A DNA stretch of 64,000 nt, taken from assembly GCA_030180135.1 (NCBI GenBank), contig CM058239.1, positions 68,889,823 to 68,953,822 of the forward strand, written 5' to 3'. This DNA is from Orychophragmus violaceus (taxonomy: Eukaryota > Streptophyta > Magnoliopsida > Brassicales > Brassicaceae). Position numbers and translations under genes: made by a program. The notes under the pieces were generated by a model. It did no database searches, had not been told where the DNA came from, and worked only from the letters and a program-made list of their open reading frames with translations. Below, piece by piece: positions 22,101 through 34,691 of this stretch (position 1 is its first letter; each line of letters starts with the position of its first letter).

Positions 22101-23106
22101 CCACGCGTAGGTCCACTTGTCCCTTTTCCAACGTCCTACTGTTGCTTAGGCCCTGCATATTTGTACAAATATGAGCACCACAGCCGGTATCCAATACCCA
22201 AGAAGTAGAACCAGAAGTAGTAACATTTACTTCTATAACATAAATACCTGAAGATGAAGTCTCGAAAGTCTTCTTCTTCTTCTTCTCTTCCAAGAATTTG
22301 TTGCAGTTTCTCTTCCAATGTCCAGGCTCTTTACAGTAATAGCACTTATCAGTCACAGATGGGCCAGGCTTGGGCTTAGGGGCTGGCGCAGGCGCGTCCT
22401 GGTTCTCAACCTGGACGGCCTTGCCCTTTCCCTTACCTTTGCCAAGTTTCTTAAACTTCTTACCTCCTTGTACCATAAGTACATTTGGAATGCCCTTCTT
22501 GATATTAGGCTCAGCTGTCTTGAGCATGCCATGCAGTTCAGTCAACATCTTCGTCAAGTTGTTCATGTTATAGTTCATAACAAACTGATCATAACTTGAC
22601 GGCAGTGACTGCAGAATGATGTCAGTAGCCAACTCTTGGCTAATGGGACAATCCAGCTTCCCCAGGTTATCAATATAACCCATCATCTTAATGACATGAG
22701 GACTGACTGGATCGTCCTTTGGTAGCTTGCATTCAATGAGAGATTTAACCGTCTGGTATCTCTCAATTCGCGCTTGCTCCTGAAACATACTTTTCAGGCT
22801 AGTGATCATCTCCACTGGCGACTCCACGTTCTCGTATTGCTTTTGCAAATCCGAGTACATGGTAGCCAACATGAGACAATTCACATCGACCACATCATTA
22901 GAGTGCTTATCCCAAGCACTCCTTTCTGCATGTGGAGCATTGGCTCTCGGTTTTTCAGGGAGAACAGTTTCCATGACATAGTCCATTTTCTCCTGCTTGA
23001 GAACAATTCTCAAGTTCCGATAACATTCGAGAAAATTCGATCCATTTAACTTGTCCTTCTCAAGGACGGATCGCAGGGAGAAAGAGTTATTATGAGTGTT
23101 AGTCAT
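19145..23106 (-). pseudogene. Copia Gag-Pol of element D (two stops, one frameshift)
   Basis: It reads on the minus strand from ATG at 23106 (MTNTHNNSFSLRSVLEKDK). Gag is followed by CCHC CYYCKEPGHWKRNC, protease LDTGCGAHIC, the integrase zinc region and the core D and D residues (HTDVCGP, RSDRGGEY). A TAA at 21253-21255 cuts the integrase after the NGVSERRNRT glutamate. The frame shifts near 20940 in the integrase C-terminus. RT is otherwise open (20854-19571) with LYVDDILLLG. A second TAA at 19568-19570 precedes RNase H (TEAEY and CDNNGA present). Gag and protease are whole, so particles could still form, but not a full Pol. Confidence 0.93.
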
Positions 23107-24180
23107 AGCTGAGAACAAAGAAAGGAAAAAGGTTTAGTTATGATGTTCAAGAAATGAGAAGTCTTAACTTTTAAGAAAACTCGCATTATATTCAAATAAT
23201 GTTTCCTCAGATGAATATAATGATCCAAGACCCATACTTCACTAAATTTGAGTGAGCCACTGGCTATCACCCAAATTTTAGCTATCTAGGTAAGCAACAA
23301 CTTTGCTAGTTATATCCAATATAACTCTTGGTTGTGGATTGACATCTTATGTCCAATCCACCTGATGTCTCTGAGCCCAAAAAGATTTTGATGGCACAGT
23401 CAAGTAAACCAATCTCTTAAGTCATGTAATTGTTGATGTCTTGCGCTGCAAGTCCATCAACACGATTACCTCCTGTCTTACTCATGTAATTGTGGACATC
23501 TCGCACTGCAAGTCTATCGCACAATGAAAAGAGTCTTGACAGTTGACAAGATTGGAAAGACATCAAGTATCACTTGATATTTGTTTGAGGAACGGAACCA
23601 TTTAAAACGTTCAGTTTTATTATGTTTTAATTCTTCTAATTAATTGATTTATCTTGCTTTGGTTCTGTGATTTCAGGTTCCATAACCTAAACCATCGAAT
23701 TTGATGTCGACCGACACTACTTTAGTGTCGATCGATGCAGAATAACCAAAAATAATCTGCAATAACCGATCAATCCAATTGATCCGGTTTTGAGTACCGG
23801 TCAGTGTCGATCGACGCTACATTAGCATCGGCCGACATCAACCTTATCAAACCAATCTCAATTAAACCATCCTTAGTGTTTAACCATTATTAACCAAGCT
23901 ATATAACCGGTCCAATCCAATTGAACCGATTCATCAATCTCGCGAGGTTGTGTCGACCGACACAACTCTTGTGTCGATCGACACCAGGCGAAACCTAATT
24001 TTGTTCGGGTTATCCTTCTGTGTCGACCGACACAGGGCGATAAACCCTAATCGTTTTTCAAGCAAAATCCCTAAAACTAGATTTTCATGAAAACGAATTT
24101 TAGCATGTTTGTATCAACTATACAGAGATCCAGATTCAACCAATCTAATCAACATGCTACAGATTCAATGGAACCCTAAG
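23107..24180 (-). other. Leader of element D, candidate intron
   Basis: Noncoding. In element sense it carries palindromes at 24018-24034, 23947-23984, 23803-23840 and 23703-23740 (pairs 21 bp apart), repeated motifs around CATGAGTAAG, and a hairpin with arms 23213-23222 and 23184-23193. A pyrimidine-rich acceptor ending CTCAG lies 2 nt before the gag ATG. The donor in the LTR is CCAG|GTAATC at 24300/24299, giving a candidate intron of 23109-24299. Confidence 0.7.
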
Positions 24181-24192
24181 GCTCTGATACCA
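24181..24192 (-). other. Primer-binding site of element D
   Basis: The reverse complement of TGGTATCAGAGC lies one base inside the 5' LTR boundary at 24194. Confidence 0.93.
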
Positions 24193-24193
24193 C

Positions 24194-24874
24194 TGAAGGA
24201 ATTTCTAGCAGATCCTAATCCAATTAGGCAATCCTGGTCTGAATTCCAAGCCTAGGATCTAGGGTTCATATAATCGAATCTATCAGATCTCGAGATTACC
24301 TGGTGATTTGCAGCGGAAGTTTTACAAGTAGTCGAGATCACGAAGCACCTCAAACGCTGTGCCTCTACTGGTATCCACACGCACACAAACTGAACAGCAG
24401 GGATGCTAGTGCCTATTTAGATCAAATCTCTTGAGAGGTTTCTATTCTAGTTCTGGTGGCTGTGAATTAGGTTATCTTCGAGTTTAGGTCGACCATATAT
24501 CTTATATATGTCGACTTAAACCACAACCGAATTAACCAACGATTAAACCGAATTAATCTGGTAATCCGCGAGTTGTGTCGACCGACACACTCTTTGTGTC
24601 GATCGAAACTGCCCCAGAATATTGATATCGAATGCATATCAAATATGCATTCACTAGATCATTACATTAATGATCAACCTCGTCTTTAACTTCCAGTTTG
24701 CTTAGGTGTGTGACCCTGTAGGATCATATAACACTAGCAATGAGTTCTCAACTCAATGATCATAAGTGGCTTCTAGCAAAGCGTTATGACTACCTAGTGT
24801 TATGTGATTGTCTCATCTCGACAATACGAATTTCACTTAGAGTAAGCACAATAGATTTCAGGACATTCCCAACA
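24194..24874 (-). repeat. 5' LTR of element D
   Basis: It matches 17642-18322 with about 8 substitutions. The stem module lies at about 24725-24806. Palindromes lie near 24574-24610, the second with one base change. The TSD TATAC follows. Confidence 0.94.
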
Positions 24875-24879
24875 TATAC

Positions 24880-25284
24880 TTTATAGTCGTAATGAGAATC
24901 TCTCATGACACAGATATAACTATCTTGGAGACTTCTCATTAGCGGGTCATGTCCGATCATATGTTCACCAACATATATCTATGTGACTGACTGTGATACT
25001 CATGTCACCTCACAAGCTAGTCTCTCGCGGTTGTCAGTGTCCCACTCTGACAACCTCGACTAGGGACACATTATAATTTATGTCATCTGTAACTTATAGG
25101 GTTTCATGATCAAGTCCTCAACTTGATGACCTATAATATGGCATAAACTTATTTTGGGACCATTATTTAGATCACAATAAATAATGCTGAAATCAAATTT
25201 CATTAAACATATCCAAAAGTATGTTTACAAGAACATCTTAATACAACTAAAATAAAACCACAAGAACTCCCACTAGAATCAAGA
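24880..25284 (-). other. Noncoding 3' block of element C (proximal part)
   Basis: Follows the pol stop of element C. No gene is visible. It continues at 17636 once element D is removed. Confidence 0.65.
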
Positions 25285-28200
25285 TTACATCTTAAGATCT
25301 CTAATGCCTACAGCAGTAGTGTGATACTCATGCTTAGCCCTTGGGAGTGGCTTAGTCAGAGGATCAGCGATATTCTCGTCCGTTGGAACTCGACTGATCT
25401 TCACTTCTCCTCTATTGACGATATCACGAATCAGGTGATATCTCCTCTCTATGTGTTTGGACTTCTGGTGTGACCTTGGTTCTTTCGCCTGAGTAATGGC
25501 TCCATTGTTATCACAAAACAAAGCCACTGGCTCCAAGATACTAGGAACCACACCAAGTTCAGTCATGAACTTCTTGATCCAAACAGCTTCCTTTGCCGCT
25601 TCTGAAGCAGCAACATATTCAGCTTCCGTCGTGGAATCAGCTACGGTATTCTGCTTAGAGCTCTTCCAGCTCACTGCACCGCCATTTAGACAGAAGACAT
25701 ATCCAGACTGTGATCGGAAATCGTCTCTGTCCATCTGAAAACTCGCATCAGTGAATCCATTCACCACAAGCTCTTCACTTCCTCCATATACCAAGAACTT
25801 ATCCTTGGTGTGTCTCAAATACTTGAGAATATTCTTGACCGCTGTCCAGTGATCTTCACCTGGATCAGATTGGTATCTACTCGTCATGCTTAGCGCGTAA
25901 GCTACATCTGGATGAGTGCAGAGCATGGCATACATGATAGATCCTATTGCAGAAGCATAAGGAATCTTATCCATGCGCTCTCGCTCAGCATGTGTCGCCG
26001 GACACTGCTTCTTGCTGAGACTAATGCCATGAGACATCGGTATGAAGCCCTTCTTGGAATCATGCATCTTGAATCTGTGCAACACCTTATCCATATAAGT
26101 GTCCTGGCACAATCCAATCAGCCTGTTCGCTCTATCTCTGTAGATTTTGATTCCAAGGATGTATGCGGCTTCTCCCATGTCTTTCATGGAAAAACAACTT
26201 CCGAGCCAAGTCTTAACAAACTGAAGCAACAGAACGTCATTGCCGAGAAGAAGTATGTCATCGACATACAGTACGAGAAACACAATTCCACTCCCACTAG
26301 TCTTCTTGTATACACATGGTTCTTCTTCGTTCTTGATGAAACAAAATTGTTTTACTGCTTCATCCAAACGAAGAATCCAACTCTGTGATGCTTGCTTCAA
26401 TCCATAAATGGATTTATGAAGCTTGCACACTTTCCCAACATTCTTAGGATCTACAAAACCCCTCAGGTTGTGTCATATACACATCCTCTTCCAAAATTCC
26501 ATTTAGGAAGGCGGTTTTGACATCCATCTGCCAAATCTCATAATCATAATAAGCGGCAGTTGCTAGAAGAATCCGAATGGATTTAAGCATAGCGACTGGG
26601 GAATAGGTTTCATCATAGTCAATACCATGAATCTTCTTGAAACCTTTAGCCACCAACCTAGCTTTATAAATTTGGACATTGCCATCCACGTCAATCTTCT
26701 TCTTGAAGATCCATTTACACTCAATGGCTTTTGCACCATTAGGTAAATCGACCAAGGACCATACTTGGTTTTCTGACATGGATCCCATTTCGGATTTAGA
26801 GGCTCCAAGCCACTTTTCGGAGTCCGGGCCCATCATTGCTTCCGCGAAGGTCGCCGGTTCATCACTTTCAATGATCATCAGATCATTGCAATTGGTCACG
26901 AGAAATCCATAATATCTCTCGGGTTCGTGACGGATCCTTCCGGATCTGCGAACTTCAGGCTCCACAGGTGTGGGCTCCACAGAACTTTGTGGATCCAACT
27001 GCTGCTCTTCCTCAGCAGGTTGAGCAGTCTCCTGTGCATCTTGAATTTCTTCGAGATGTACTTTACTCCCACTGTTTTTTTTAGAAAGAAACTCCCTCTC
27101 AAGAAAAGAACAGTCCCGAGCAACAAAGACTTTGTTCTCAGGTCGGTTGTAAAAGTAGTATGCCTTGGTTTTCCTAGGATAACCAACGAAGTAGCATTTA
27201 TCTGATTTGGGTGCGAGCTTGTCAGAGATTAAACGTTTGACATAAGCCTCACAACCCCAAATCTTCAGGAAAGACAGACTTGGAATATTCCCAGTCCACA
27301 ATTCATGTGGTGTCTTTTCCACTGATTTAGATGGCACCCTATTTAGTGTAAACGCAGATGTTTCTAGAGCGTATCCCCAAAAGGATAATGGAAGATCTGA
27401 ATGACTCATCATAGACCGAACCATATCCAATAAGGTTCGATTCCTCCTCTCTGACACTCCATTCCATTGGGGTGTTCCAGGAGGAGTGAGTTGTGAAACA
27501 ATTCCACACTCGCTCAGATAGTCACTGAACTCTTGACTTAAGTATTCTCCTCCGCGATCCGACCGTAGAGTTTTTATGCTTTTGCCAAGTTGGTTATGTA
27601 CTTCATTCTTGAACTCCTTGAATCTATCAAAGGATTCTGACTTGTATCTCATCAAATAGACGTAGCCATACCTACTGAAGTCATCAGTAAAGGTAATGAA
27701 GTACTTGTAATTTCCTCTGGCAATAGTGCTCATTGGCCCACATACATCAGTATGAATAAGGCCCAATAAGTCATTGGCCCTTTCATTCGGTTTGTTGAAA
27801 GGGGCCCTAGCCATTTTTCCCATCAAGCAAGATTCGCATTTCTCACATGATTCAAAATCAAATGAGCCCAGAAGCCCATTTCGATGGAGTCTCTGAATGT
27901 GTTTCTCATTGATATGGCCCAAACGACAATGCCATAAGAAAGTCGGGTTTTTGTCATTTGATTTAAACCGCTTTGTATTTATGTTAAAGACAGTCATTTC
28001 TTGGTTTAAGACATATAACCCATTATCTAATGGGGCGCTACCATAAAACGTACCATCATGATTAAAAGAACAAACTTTATTCTTAACAGCAAAATCAAAA
28101 CCTTCCAAATCCAAAACGGAAACTGAAATTATGTTTCTGCTAATCGCAGGTACAAAGTAGCAATTATTCAATTCTAAAACCATGCCAGAAGGTAAAGACA

Positions 28201-29251
28201 AATCATAAGTGCCTACGGCCAGTGCAGCAACCTTAGCTCCATTCCCGACCCGTAGCTCCACTTGTCCTTTCTTCAGCGTTCTACTGTTTCTTAGTGCTTG
28301 CACATCAGTACAAATATGAGCACCGCAGCCGGTATCCAATACCCACGAAGTAGAACTAGAAGACATAACATTAAGTTCGATAACATAAATACCTGATTCA
28401 GACGCATCATACGTCTTCTTCAGCTTCTTGTAATCTTCCATGAACTTCTTGCAGTCTCTCTTCCAATTCCCTAGCTGCTTGCAGTAGTTGCATTTGTCCT
28501 CAGGAGAAGGCCCGGATTTGGGCTTGGGCTTGGGCTTGTCTTGACTCTCAGTCTGGACAGCTTTGGCTTTTCCCTTATCCTTACTAGGTTTCTTAAACCT
28601 TTTACCCCCTTGTACCATCAGTACACTAGGAGTTGCCTTCTTGAGATTCGGCTCTGCTGTCTTAAGCATGCCGTGCAACTCAGTCAATGTCTTAGTCATG
28701 TTTTGCATGTTGTAGTTCATGATGAACTAATCAAAACACGACGGCAAAGACTGCAGAATCATGTCAGTGGCTAGCTCCTGGCTAATGGCACAGTCCAGTT
28801 TCCCCAGGTTATCAATGTAACCCATCATTTTAAGGACATGAGGACTTACTGGACTGTCCTTAGCCAGCTTGCAATCCATGAGAGATTTAACCGTCTGGTA
28901 TCTCTCTGTGCGAGCTTGCTCCTGAAACAAAGCTTTCAGGCTGTTAATCATCTCAATCGGTGACATCACGTTCTCATATTGCTTCTGCAGCTCAGAGTTC
29001 ATAGTCACCAGCATTAGACAATTAACGTCTTTGACATCAGCTGAATGCTTATCCCAAGCATTCTTATCTGCCTGCGTGGCATTGGAACGTGGCCTCTCGG
29101 GGAGAACTCTTGTAAGGACATATTCCTTGTTCTCCTGCCTGAGAACTATTCTCAGGTTCCGATACCATTCCAAGAAATTTGATCCATTAAGCTTGTCCTT
29201 CTCAAGGACGGATCGTAGCGAGAAAGTGTTGATGTGAGTTGGGACAGACAT
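25285..29251 (-). pseudogene. Copia Gag-Pol of element C (one stop, one frameshift)
   Basis: It reads on the minus strand from ATG 29251 (MSVPTHINTFSLRSVLEKDK), placed 2 nt after an ACAG acceptor. A nonsense codon (TAG at 28727-28729, where relatives encode Gln) cuts Gag. The rest (28720-26444) is open through a CCHC-type knuckle, protease LDTGCGAHIC, integrase (HTDVCGP, RSDRGGEY, NGVSERRNRT) and RT fingers. The knuckle reads CNYCKQLGNWKRDC, with Asn where His is expected, so zinc binding is doubtful. A one-base insertion near 26460 shifts the frame in RT; RT palm (YVDD) and RNase H (TEAEY, CDNNGA) follow in 26430-25285. Few lesions mean decay after insertion, unlike B and E. Confidence 0.93.
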
Positions 29252-30431
29252 AGCTGTAATTAAAAGAGGTAGAGGTTTTAGTTATGATGCTCAAGGAAAT
29301 GAGAATTCTTATCTAATAAGAAAACTCGCATTGTATTCAAAAACTATGTTTCCTAAGATGAATACAATGAACCAAGATCCTCAGCTCACCAAAATTTGAG
29401 TGGGCGACTCGCCATCACCCAAACTTTAGTTTTCTAGGTAAGCAAATCATTGCTAATTGTACCCAGTACAACTCTTGGTCGCAGATAAGACAATCCATGT
29501 CTTATCCACTCTGATGTCTCTAGGCCCAGAACTTCTGATAGCCCAGTCAAGTAAACCAATCTCTTCAGTCTTGTGATCATTGACAGTCGCACTGCGAGTC
29601 TATCAATGATCACCTGCCTTACTCATGTAGTTGTGGATACCAAGGACTCCAAGGTTATCCAACAACGAAACAAGTCTTGACAGTAGACAAGATCGGGCAA
29701 GACATCAAGATCACTTGATATTTAGTTGAGGAAAAGAACTATTTAATCTTGATGCATATCCAATATGCATCCAAGAAGTTTTTAAGTTGTTTAAAACATC
29801 TAGATTTATTAAGTTTAATTTTATCTAGAACTTAGGAATAAATTTGGTCTGGTACTTGCAAATTGAGGTCCAACCATCAAGTCTGCGAGTGGTGTGTCGA
29901 TCGACACCAACCATTGGCGTCGATCGACACAACTCAATTTAGACCGGACTTCGATAGCCGGTCAAACCGGATCGAATTTCCTTAACCGATTCAATCTAAT
30001 TGAACCGGTCCGGTTTAATGGTCCATGTCGATCCCACACAACACTATGTCGATCGACATTACCCAACCAGAACCAAATTGGTTAATTGACTTAACCAAGC
30101 GAGATAACCGGTTCAATCCAATTGAACCGATCTATCTATTCGCATTGCCTGTGTCGACCGACACACCCAGTGTATCGACCGACACAGCATGGATACGGAT
30201 ATTCGATCACTGATCGAAACCCTAAAAAATCTTTTACGCGTTTTCGCAGTGTGTCGACCGACACAAGATCTGTGTCGATCAACACTGTGCGAAAACACAG
30301 GTTCATCGTTTTTCAATAGAGACTTAATCCGAGATTAAATTCTAAAAAACACGATTTAACAGGCACTAAACTAATCAAATTCATCAGTATTCGATTTAAA
30401 TGCCTTAGATTCAAAAAATTAAACCCTAATA
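29252..30431 (-). other. Leader of element C, candidate intron
   Basis: Noncoding. It has palindromes at about 29893-29930 (23 bp apart), 30027-30060, 30149-30185 and 30248-30290 (all 21 bp apart), and a hairpin with arms 29360-29369 and 29329-29338. Acceptor ACAG ends at 29254. Donor CAAG|GTAAGA lies at 30502/30501 in the LTR. The candidate intron is 1248 bp. Confidence 0.7.
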
Positions 30432-30443
30432 GCTCTGATACCA
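30432..30443 (-). other. Primer-binding site of element C
   Basis: The reverse complement of TGGTATCAGAGC lies one base from the LTR at 30445. Confidence 0.93.
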
Positions 30444-30444
30444 C

Positions 30445-31095
30445 TGTTGGAAAGCCTAGGATCTAGGGTTCGTTGTATTGAATCACTAACCTCGTTCTTA
30501 CCTTGTACTGGCAGCGGAATGATTGGTGAAACGAGATCAGTAGCGACTCAAATGCTTCGCCTCTACCAGATACACACGCACACAAACCTGGAAAGCCGGG
30601 ATGCTAGTGCCAGATCTTGGGATTTCTGAGTTTCTGGTGTTTCTGCTTTCTCTGTCAAGAAAACGTGAACGGCTAGGGTTCCAGGTCGAAACTATATGAT
30701 TATATAAAGACCTGGAATGACTTAAACCGAGCTTTGGTTAATCCAATTCGTTTAAGTCATAAAATCGAAACGTCAGTTTCGAAACCCGATCTGTGTCGAT
30801 CGACACACATACTATGTCGATCAACACACCACTCTAAACTCTATATTAATGTGTATCCAATACACATCAACATGATCATTACCATAATGATCATCCCCAT
30901 ATTTATGCTTTCAGTTTGCTTAGGTGTGTGACCCTATAGGATCATATAATACTGGCAGTAAGTCTACAACTTACAGATTGCAAGAGGCTTCTAGCAAAAC
31001 ATTGCAACCTCCCAGTATTATACGAATGTCTGATCTCAACACACAACTATCATCAGGAGTGAGTACAAGTGTGATTTCAGGACACTATCCCAACA
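30445..31095 (-). repeat. 5' LTR of element C
   Basis: It matches 16592-17242 with about 13 substitutions. It contains the stem module (30943-31024) and the TATA inverted repeat CCAGGTC/GACCTGG (30681-30687 and 30709-30715). Its second half (from 30690) is the first part of the tandemly triplicated unit. Confidence 0.94.
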
Positions 31096-31100
31096 AAACG

Positions 31101-32487
31101 GACGCGTGCGGACAGGGAATAGGCGCGGTACTCATGCAAGATGGCCATCCACTGGCTTACATTAGTCACCACCTCAAAGGTAAGCAGTTGACTCTTTCTA
31201 TATATGAGAAGGAATTGCTTGATGTGGTATTTGCAGTACAAAAATGGCGACATTATTTACTGATGGGGCAGTTTTTGATTAAGACTGATCAGAGAAGTCT
31301 TAAGTACTTACTCGAACAAAGGCTGAACACTCCGATACAGCAGCAGTGGTTACCGAAACTATTGGAGTTCGATTATGAGTTCCAATACCGACAAGGTAAG
31401 GATAATGTGGTCGCGGACGCATTGTCAAGAGTAGATGGGTTGGAGGTTCTTCACATGGCGATGATAGTCTTAGAAAGTGACTTGCTGCAACGTATCCAAG
31501 CTTGTTATAACACGGATACATCAGTAAGTGATATTATCAAGCTGATGGAGTTAAACCTGCAGGCAAAGAAGCACTACTCTTGGTCGCAGGGCATACTAAG
31601 ACGAAAGATCAGAATAGTAGTGCTGGATGATCTGACCATTCGCAACACTCTATTGGAATGGATGCACTGTTCGGGAATCGGGGGTCACTCAGGTCGTAAC
31701 GCTACGCATCAAAGAGTAAAATCATTGTTTTACTGGAAAGGTATGGCCAAGGACATTCAATCGTATATTCGTAGCTGCACGGTGTGCCAGCAATGTAAAT
31801 ACGATAGCACAGCTTACCCGGGCTTGATCCAACCGTTACCTATCCCGGAGACGATTTGGACGGATATATCGATGGATTTCATCGACGGTTTACCTCCTTC
31901 GTATGGTAAGACGGTCATTTTTGTTGTGGTGGACAGGCTGAGTAAGGCGGCTCACTTCATTGCCTTAGCACACCCATACACGGCATCAATTGTGGTTCAA
32001 GCATTTCTCGATCATGTTTTTAAACTACATGGCTTCCCGCGTTCAATCGTTAGTGATCGAGACTCAGTGTTCTTCAGCGACTTCTGGCAGGAATTATTCA
32101 AATTACAAGGGGTTTCACTGAACTTATCAAGCATCTATCATCCACAAAGTGATGGCTAAAATGAGGTGGTAAATAGGTGTCTCGAAACCTATCTACGTTG
32201 TATGTGCAGTGACCGGCCTCAGCTTTGGAGTAAGTGGCTACCATTGGCAGAATTCTGGTACAATACGAGCTATCATACGGCTATACAGATGTCCCCATAT
32301 GAGGTTGTCTACGGTCAGGCACCACCTCAGCACTTGCCATATCTGCCGGGTGAATCCAGGGTTGCGGTGGTGGCTAAAAACTTGCAGGAACGGGAGACTA
32401 TGCTATTAATCTTGAAGTTCCATCTTCTTCGTGCGCAACACCGAATGCAGCAGTACGCGGACCAGCACAGGACTGATCGTACTCTAG
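31101..32487 (+). pseudogene. Gypsy RNase H-integrase, unit 1
   Basis: It continues the gypsy frame from 16591. RNase H (TDACGQGIGAVL, YEKELLDVV, TDQRSL) is followed by VADALSR. The integrase zinc region (H..H then CTVCQQC) and the core with WTDISMDF and VSDRDSVF follow. The frame ends at TAA 32157-32159 after YHPQSDG, where related integrases have Gln, just before the catalytic Glu of NEVVNRCLE. Open sequence continues to 32487, where it is joined artificially to LTR sequence of the next unit. Confidence 0.92.
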
Positions 32488-32893
32488 AACTATATGATTA
32501 TATAAAGACCTGGAATGACTTAAACCGAGCTTTGGTTAATCCAATTCGTTTAAGTCATAAAATCGAAACGTCAGTTTCGAAACCCGATCTGTGTCGATCG
32601 ACACACATACTATGTCGATCAACACACCACTCTAAACTCTATACTAATGTGTATCCAATACACATCAACACGATCATTACCATAATGATCATCCCCATAT
32701 TTATGCTTTCAGTTTGCTTAGGTGTGTGACCCTATAGGATCATATAATACTGGCAGTAAGTCTACAACTTACAGATTGCAAGAGGCTTCTAGCAAAACAT
32801 TGCAACCTCCCAGTATTATACGAATGTCTGATCTCAACACACAACTATCATCAAGAGTGAGTACAAGTGTGATTTCAGGACACTATCCCAACA

Positions 32894-34285
32894 AAACGGA
32901 CGCGTGCGGACAGGGAATAGGCGCGGTACTCATGCAAGATGGCCATCCACTGGCTTACATTAGTCGCCACCTCAAAGGTAAGCAGTTGACTCTTTCTATA
33001 TATGAGAAGGAATTGCTTGATGTGGTATTTGCAGTACAAAAATGGCGACATTATTTACTGATGGGGCAGTTTTTGATTAAGACTGATCAGAGAAGTCTTA
33101 AGTACTTACTCGAACAAAGGCTGAACACTCCGATACAGCAGCAGTGGTTACCGAAACTATTGGAGTTCGATTATGAGTTCCAATACCGACAAGGTAAGGA
33201 TAATGTGGTCGCGGACGCATTGTCAAGAGTAGATGGGTTGGAGGTTCTTCACATGGCGATGATAGTCTTAGAAAGTGACTTGCTGCAACGTATCCAAGCT
33301 TGTTATAACACGGATACATCAGTAAGTGATATTATCAAGCTGATGGAGTTAAACCTGCAGGCAAAGAAGCACTACTCTTGGTCGCAGGGCATACTAAGAC
33401 GAAAGATCAGAATAGTAGTGCTGGATGATCTGACCATTCGCAACACTCTATTGGAATGGATGCACTGTTCGGGAATCGGGGGTCACTCAGGTCGTGACGC
33501 TACGCATCAAAGAGTAAAATCATTGTTTTACTGGAAAGGTATGGCCAAGGACATTCAATCGTATATTCGTAGCTGCACGGTGTGCCAGCAATGTAAATAC
33601 GATAGCACAGCTTACTCGGGCTTGATCCAACCGTTACCTATCCCGGAGACGATTTGGACGGATATATCGATGGATTTCATCGACGGTTTACCTCCTTCGT
33701 ATGGTAAGACGGTCATTTTTGTTGTGGTGGACAGGCTGAGTAAGGCGGCTCACTTCATTGCCTTAGCACACCCATACACGGCATCAATTGTGGCTCAAGC
33801 ATTTCTCGATCATGTTTTTAAACTACATGGCTTCCCGCGTTCAATCGTTAGTGATCGAGACTCAGTGTTCCTCAGCGACTTCTGGCAGGAATTATTCAAA
33901 TTACAAGGGGTTTCACTGAACTTATCAAGCGTCTATCATCCACAAAGTGATGGCTAAAACGAGGTGGTAAATAGGTGTCTCGAAACCTATCTACGTTGTA
34001 TGTGCAGTGACCGGCCTCAGCTTTGGAGTAAGTGGCTACCATTGGCAGAATTCTGGTACAATACGAGCTATCATACGGCTATACAGATGTCCCCATATGA
34101 GGTTGTCTACGGTCAGGCACCACCTCAGCACTTGCCATATCTGCCGGGTGAATCCAGGGTTGCGGTGGTGGCTAAAAACTTGCAGGAACGGGAGACTATG
34201 CTATTAATCTTGAAGTTCCATCTTCTTCGTGCGCAACACCGAATGCAGCAGTACGCGGACCAGCACAGGACTGATCGTACTCTAG
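32894..34285 (+). pseudogene. Gypsy RNase H-integrase, unit 2
   Basis: A near-identical copy of unit 1 with the same premature TAA (33955-33957). It is preceded by an LTR fragment of element C (32488-32893), so it has no upstream RT of its own, and is followed by the next unit. It is not functional. Confidence 0.92.
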
Positions 34286-34691
34286 AACTATATGATTATA
34301 TAAAGACCTGGAATGACTTAAACCGAGCTTTGGTTAATCCAATTCGTTTAAGTCATAAAATCGAAACGTCAGTTTCGAAACCCGATCTGTGTCGATCGAC
34401 ACACATACTATGTCGATCAACACACCACTCTAAACTCTATACTAATGTGTATCCAATACACATCAACACGATCATTACCATAATGATCATCCCCATATTT
34501 ATGCTTTCAGTTTGCTTAGGTGTGTGACCCTATAGGATCATATAATACTGGCAGTAAGTCTACAACTTACAGATTGCAAGAGGCTTCTAGCAAAACATTG
34601 CAACCTCCCAGTATTATACGAATGTCTGATCTCAACACACAACTATCATCAAGAGTGAGTACAAGTGTGATTTCAGGACACTATCCCAACA

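Larger units (their letters stand above)
17642..24874 (-). mobile_element. Copia element D
   Basis: A 7233-bp minus-strand element is inserted in element C with the TSD TATAC (17637-17641 and 24875-24879). LTRs are 24194-24874 (5') and 17642-18322 (3'), 681 bp each and differing at about 8 positions by eye (1.2%). This agrees with being younger than C. The PBS and PPT are in place. Pol carries two nonsense codons and one frameshift, so this copy is not autonomous. Confidence 0.95.
16592..31095 (-). mobile_element. Copia element C, with element D nested in it
   Basis: It is a minus-strand element with LTRs at 30445-31095 (5') and 16592-17242 (3'), 651 bp each. The TSD AAACG occurs at 16587-16591 and 31096-31100, and excising the element restores the gypsy frame (VVE-TDACG). 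The LTRs differ at about 13 positions (2.0%, mostly transitions), making it among the oldest copia insertions here. The coding region is interrupted by one nonsense codon and one frameshift. Element D is inserted in its 3' noncoding block. Confidence 0.94.

Noticed and set aside
22318..23049. Plus-strand ORFs opposite copia gag and RT (also 25912-26388)
   Set aside because: These are antisense shadows of the minus-strand gag-pol of elements C and D.
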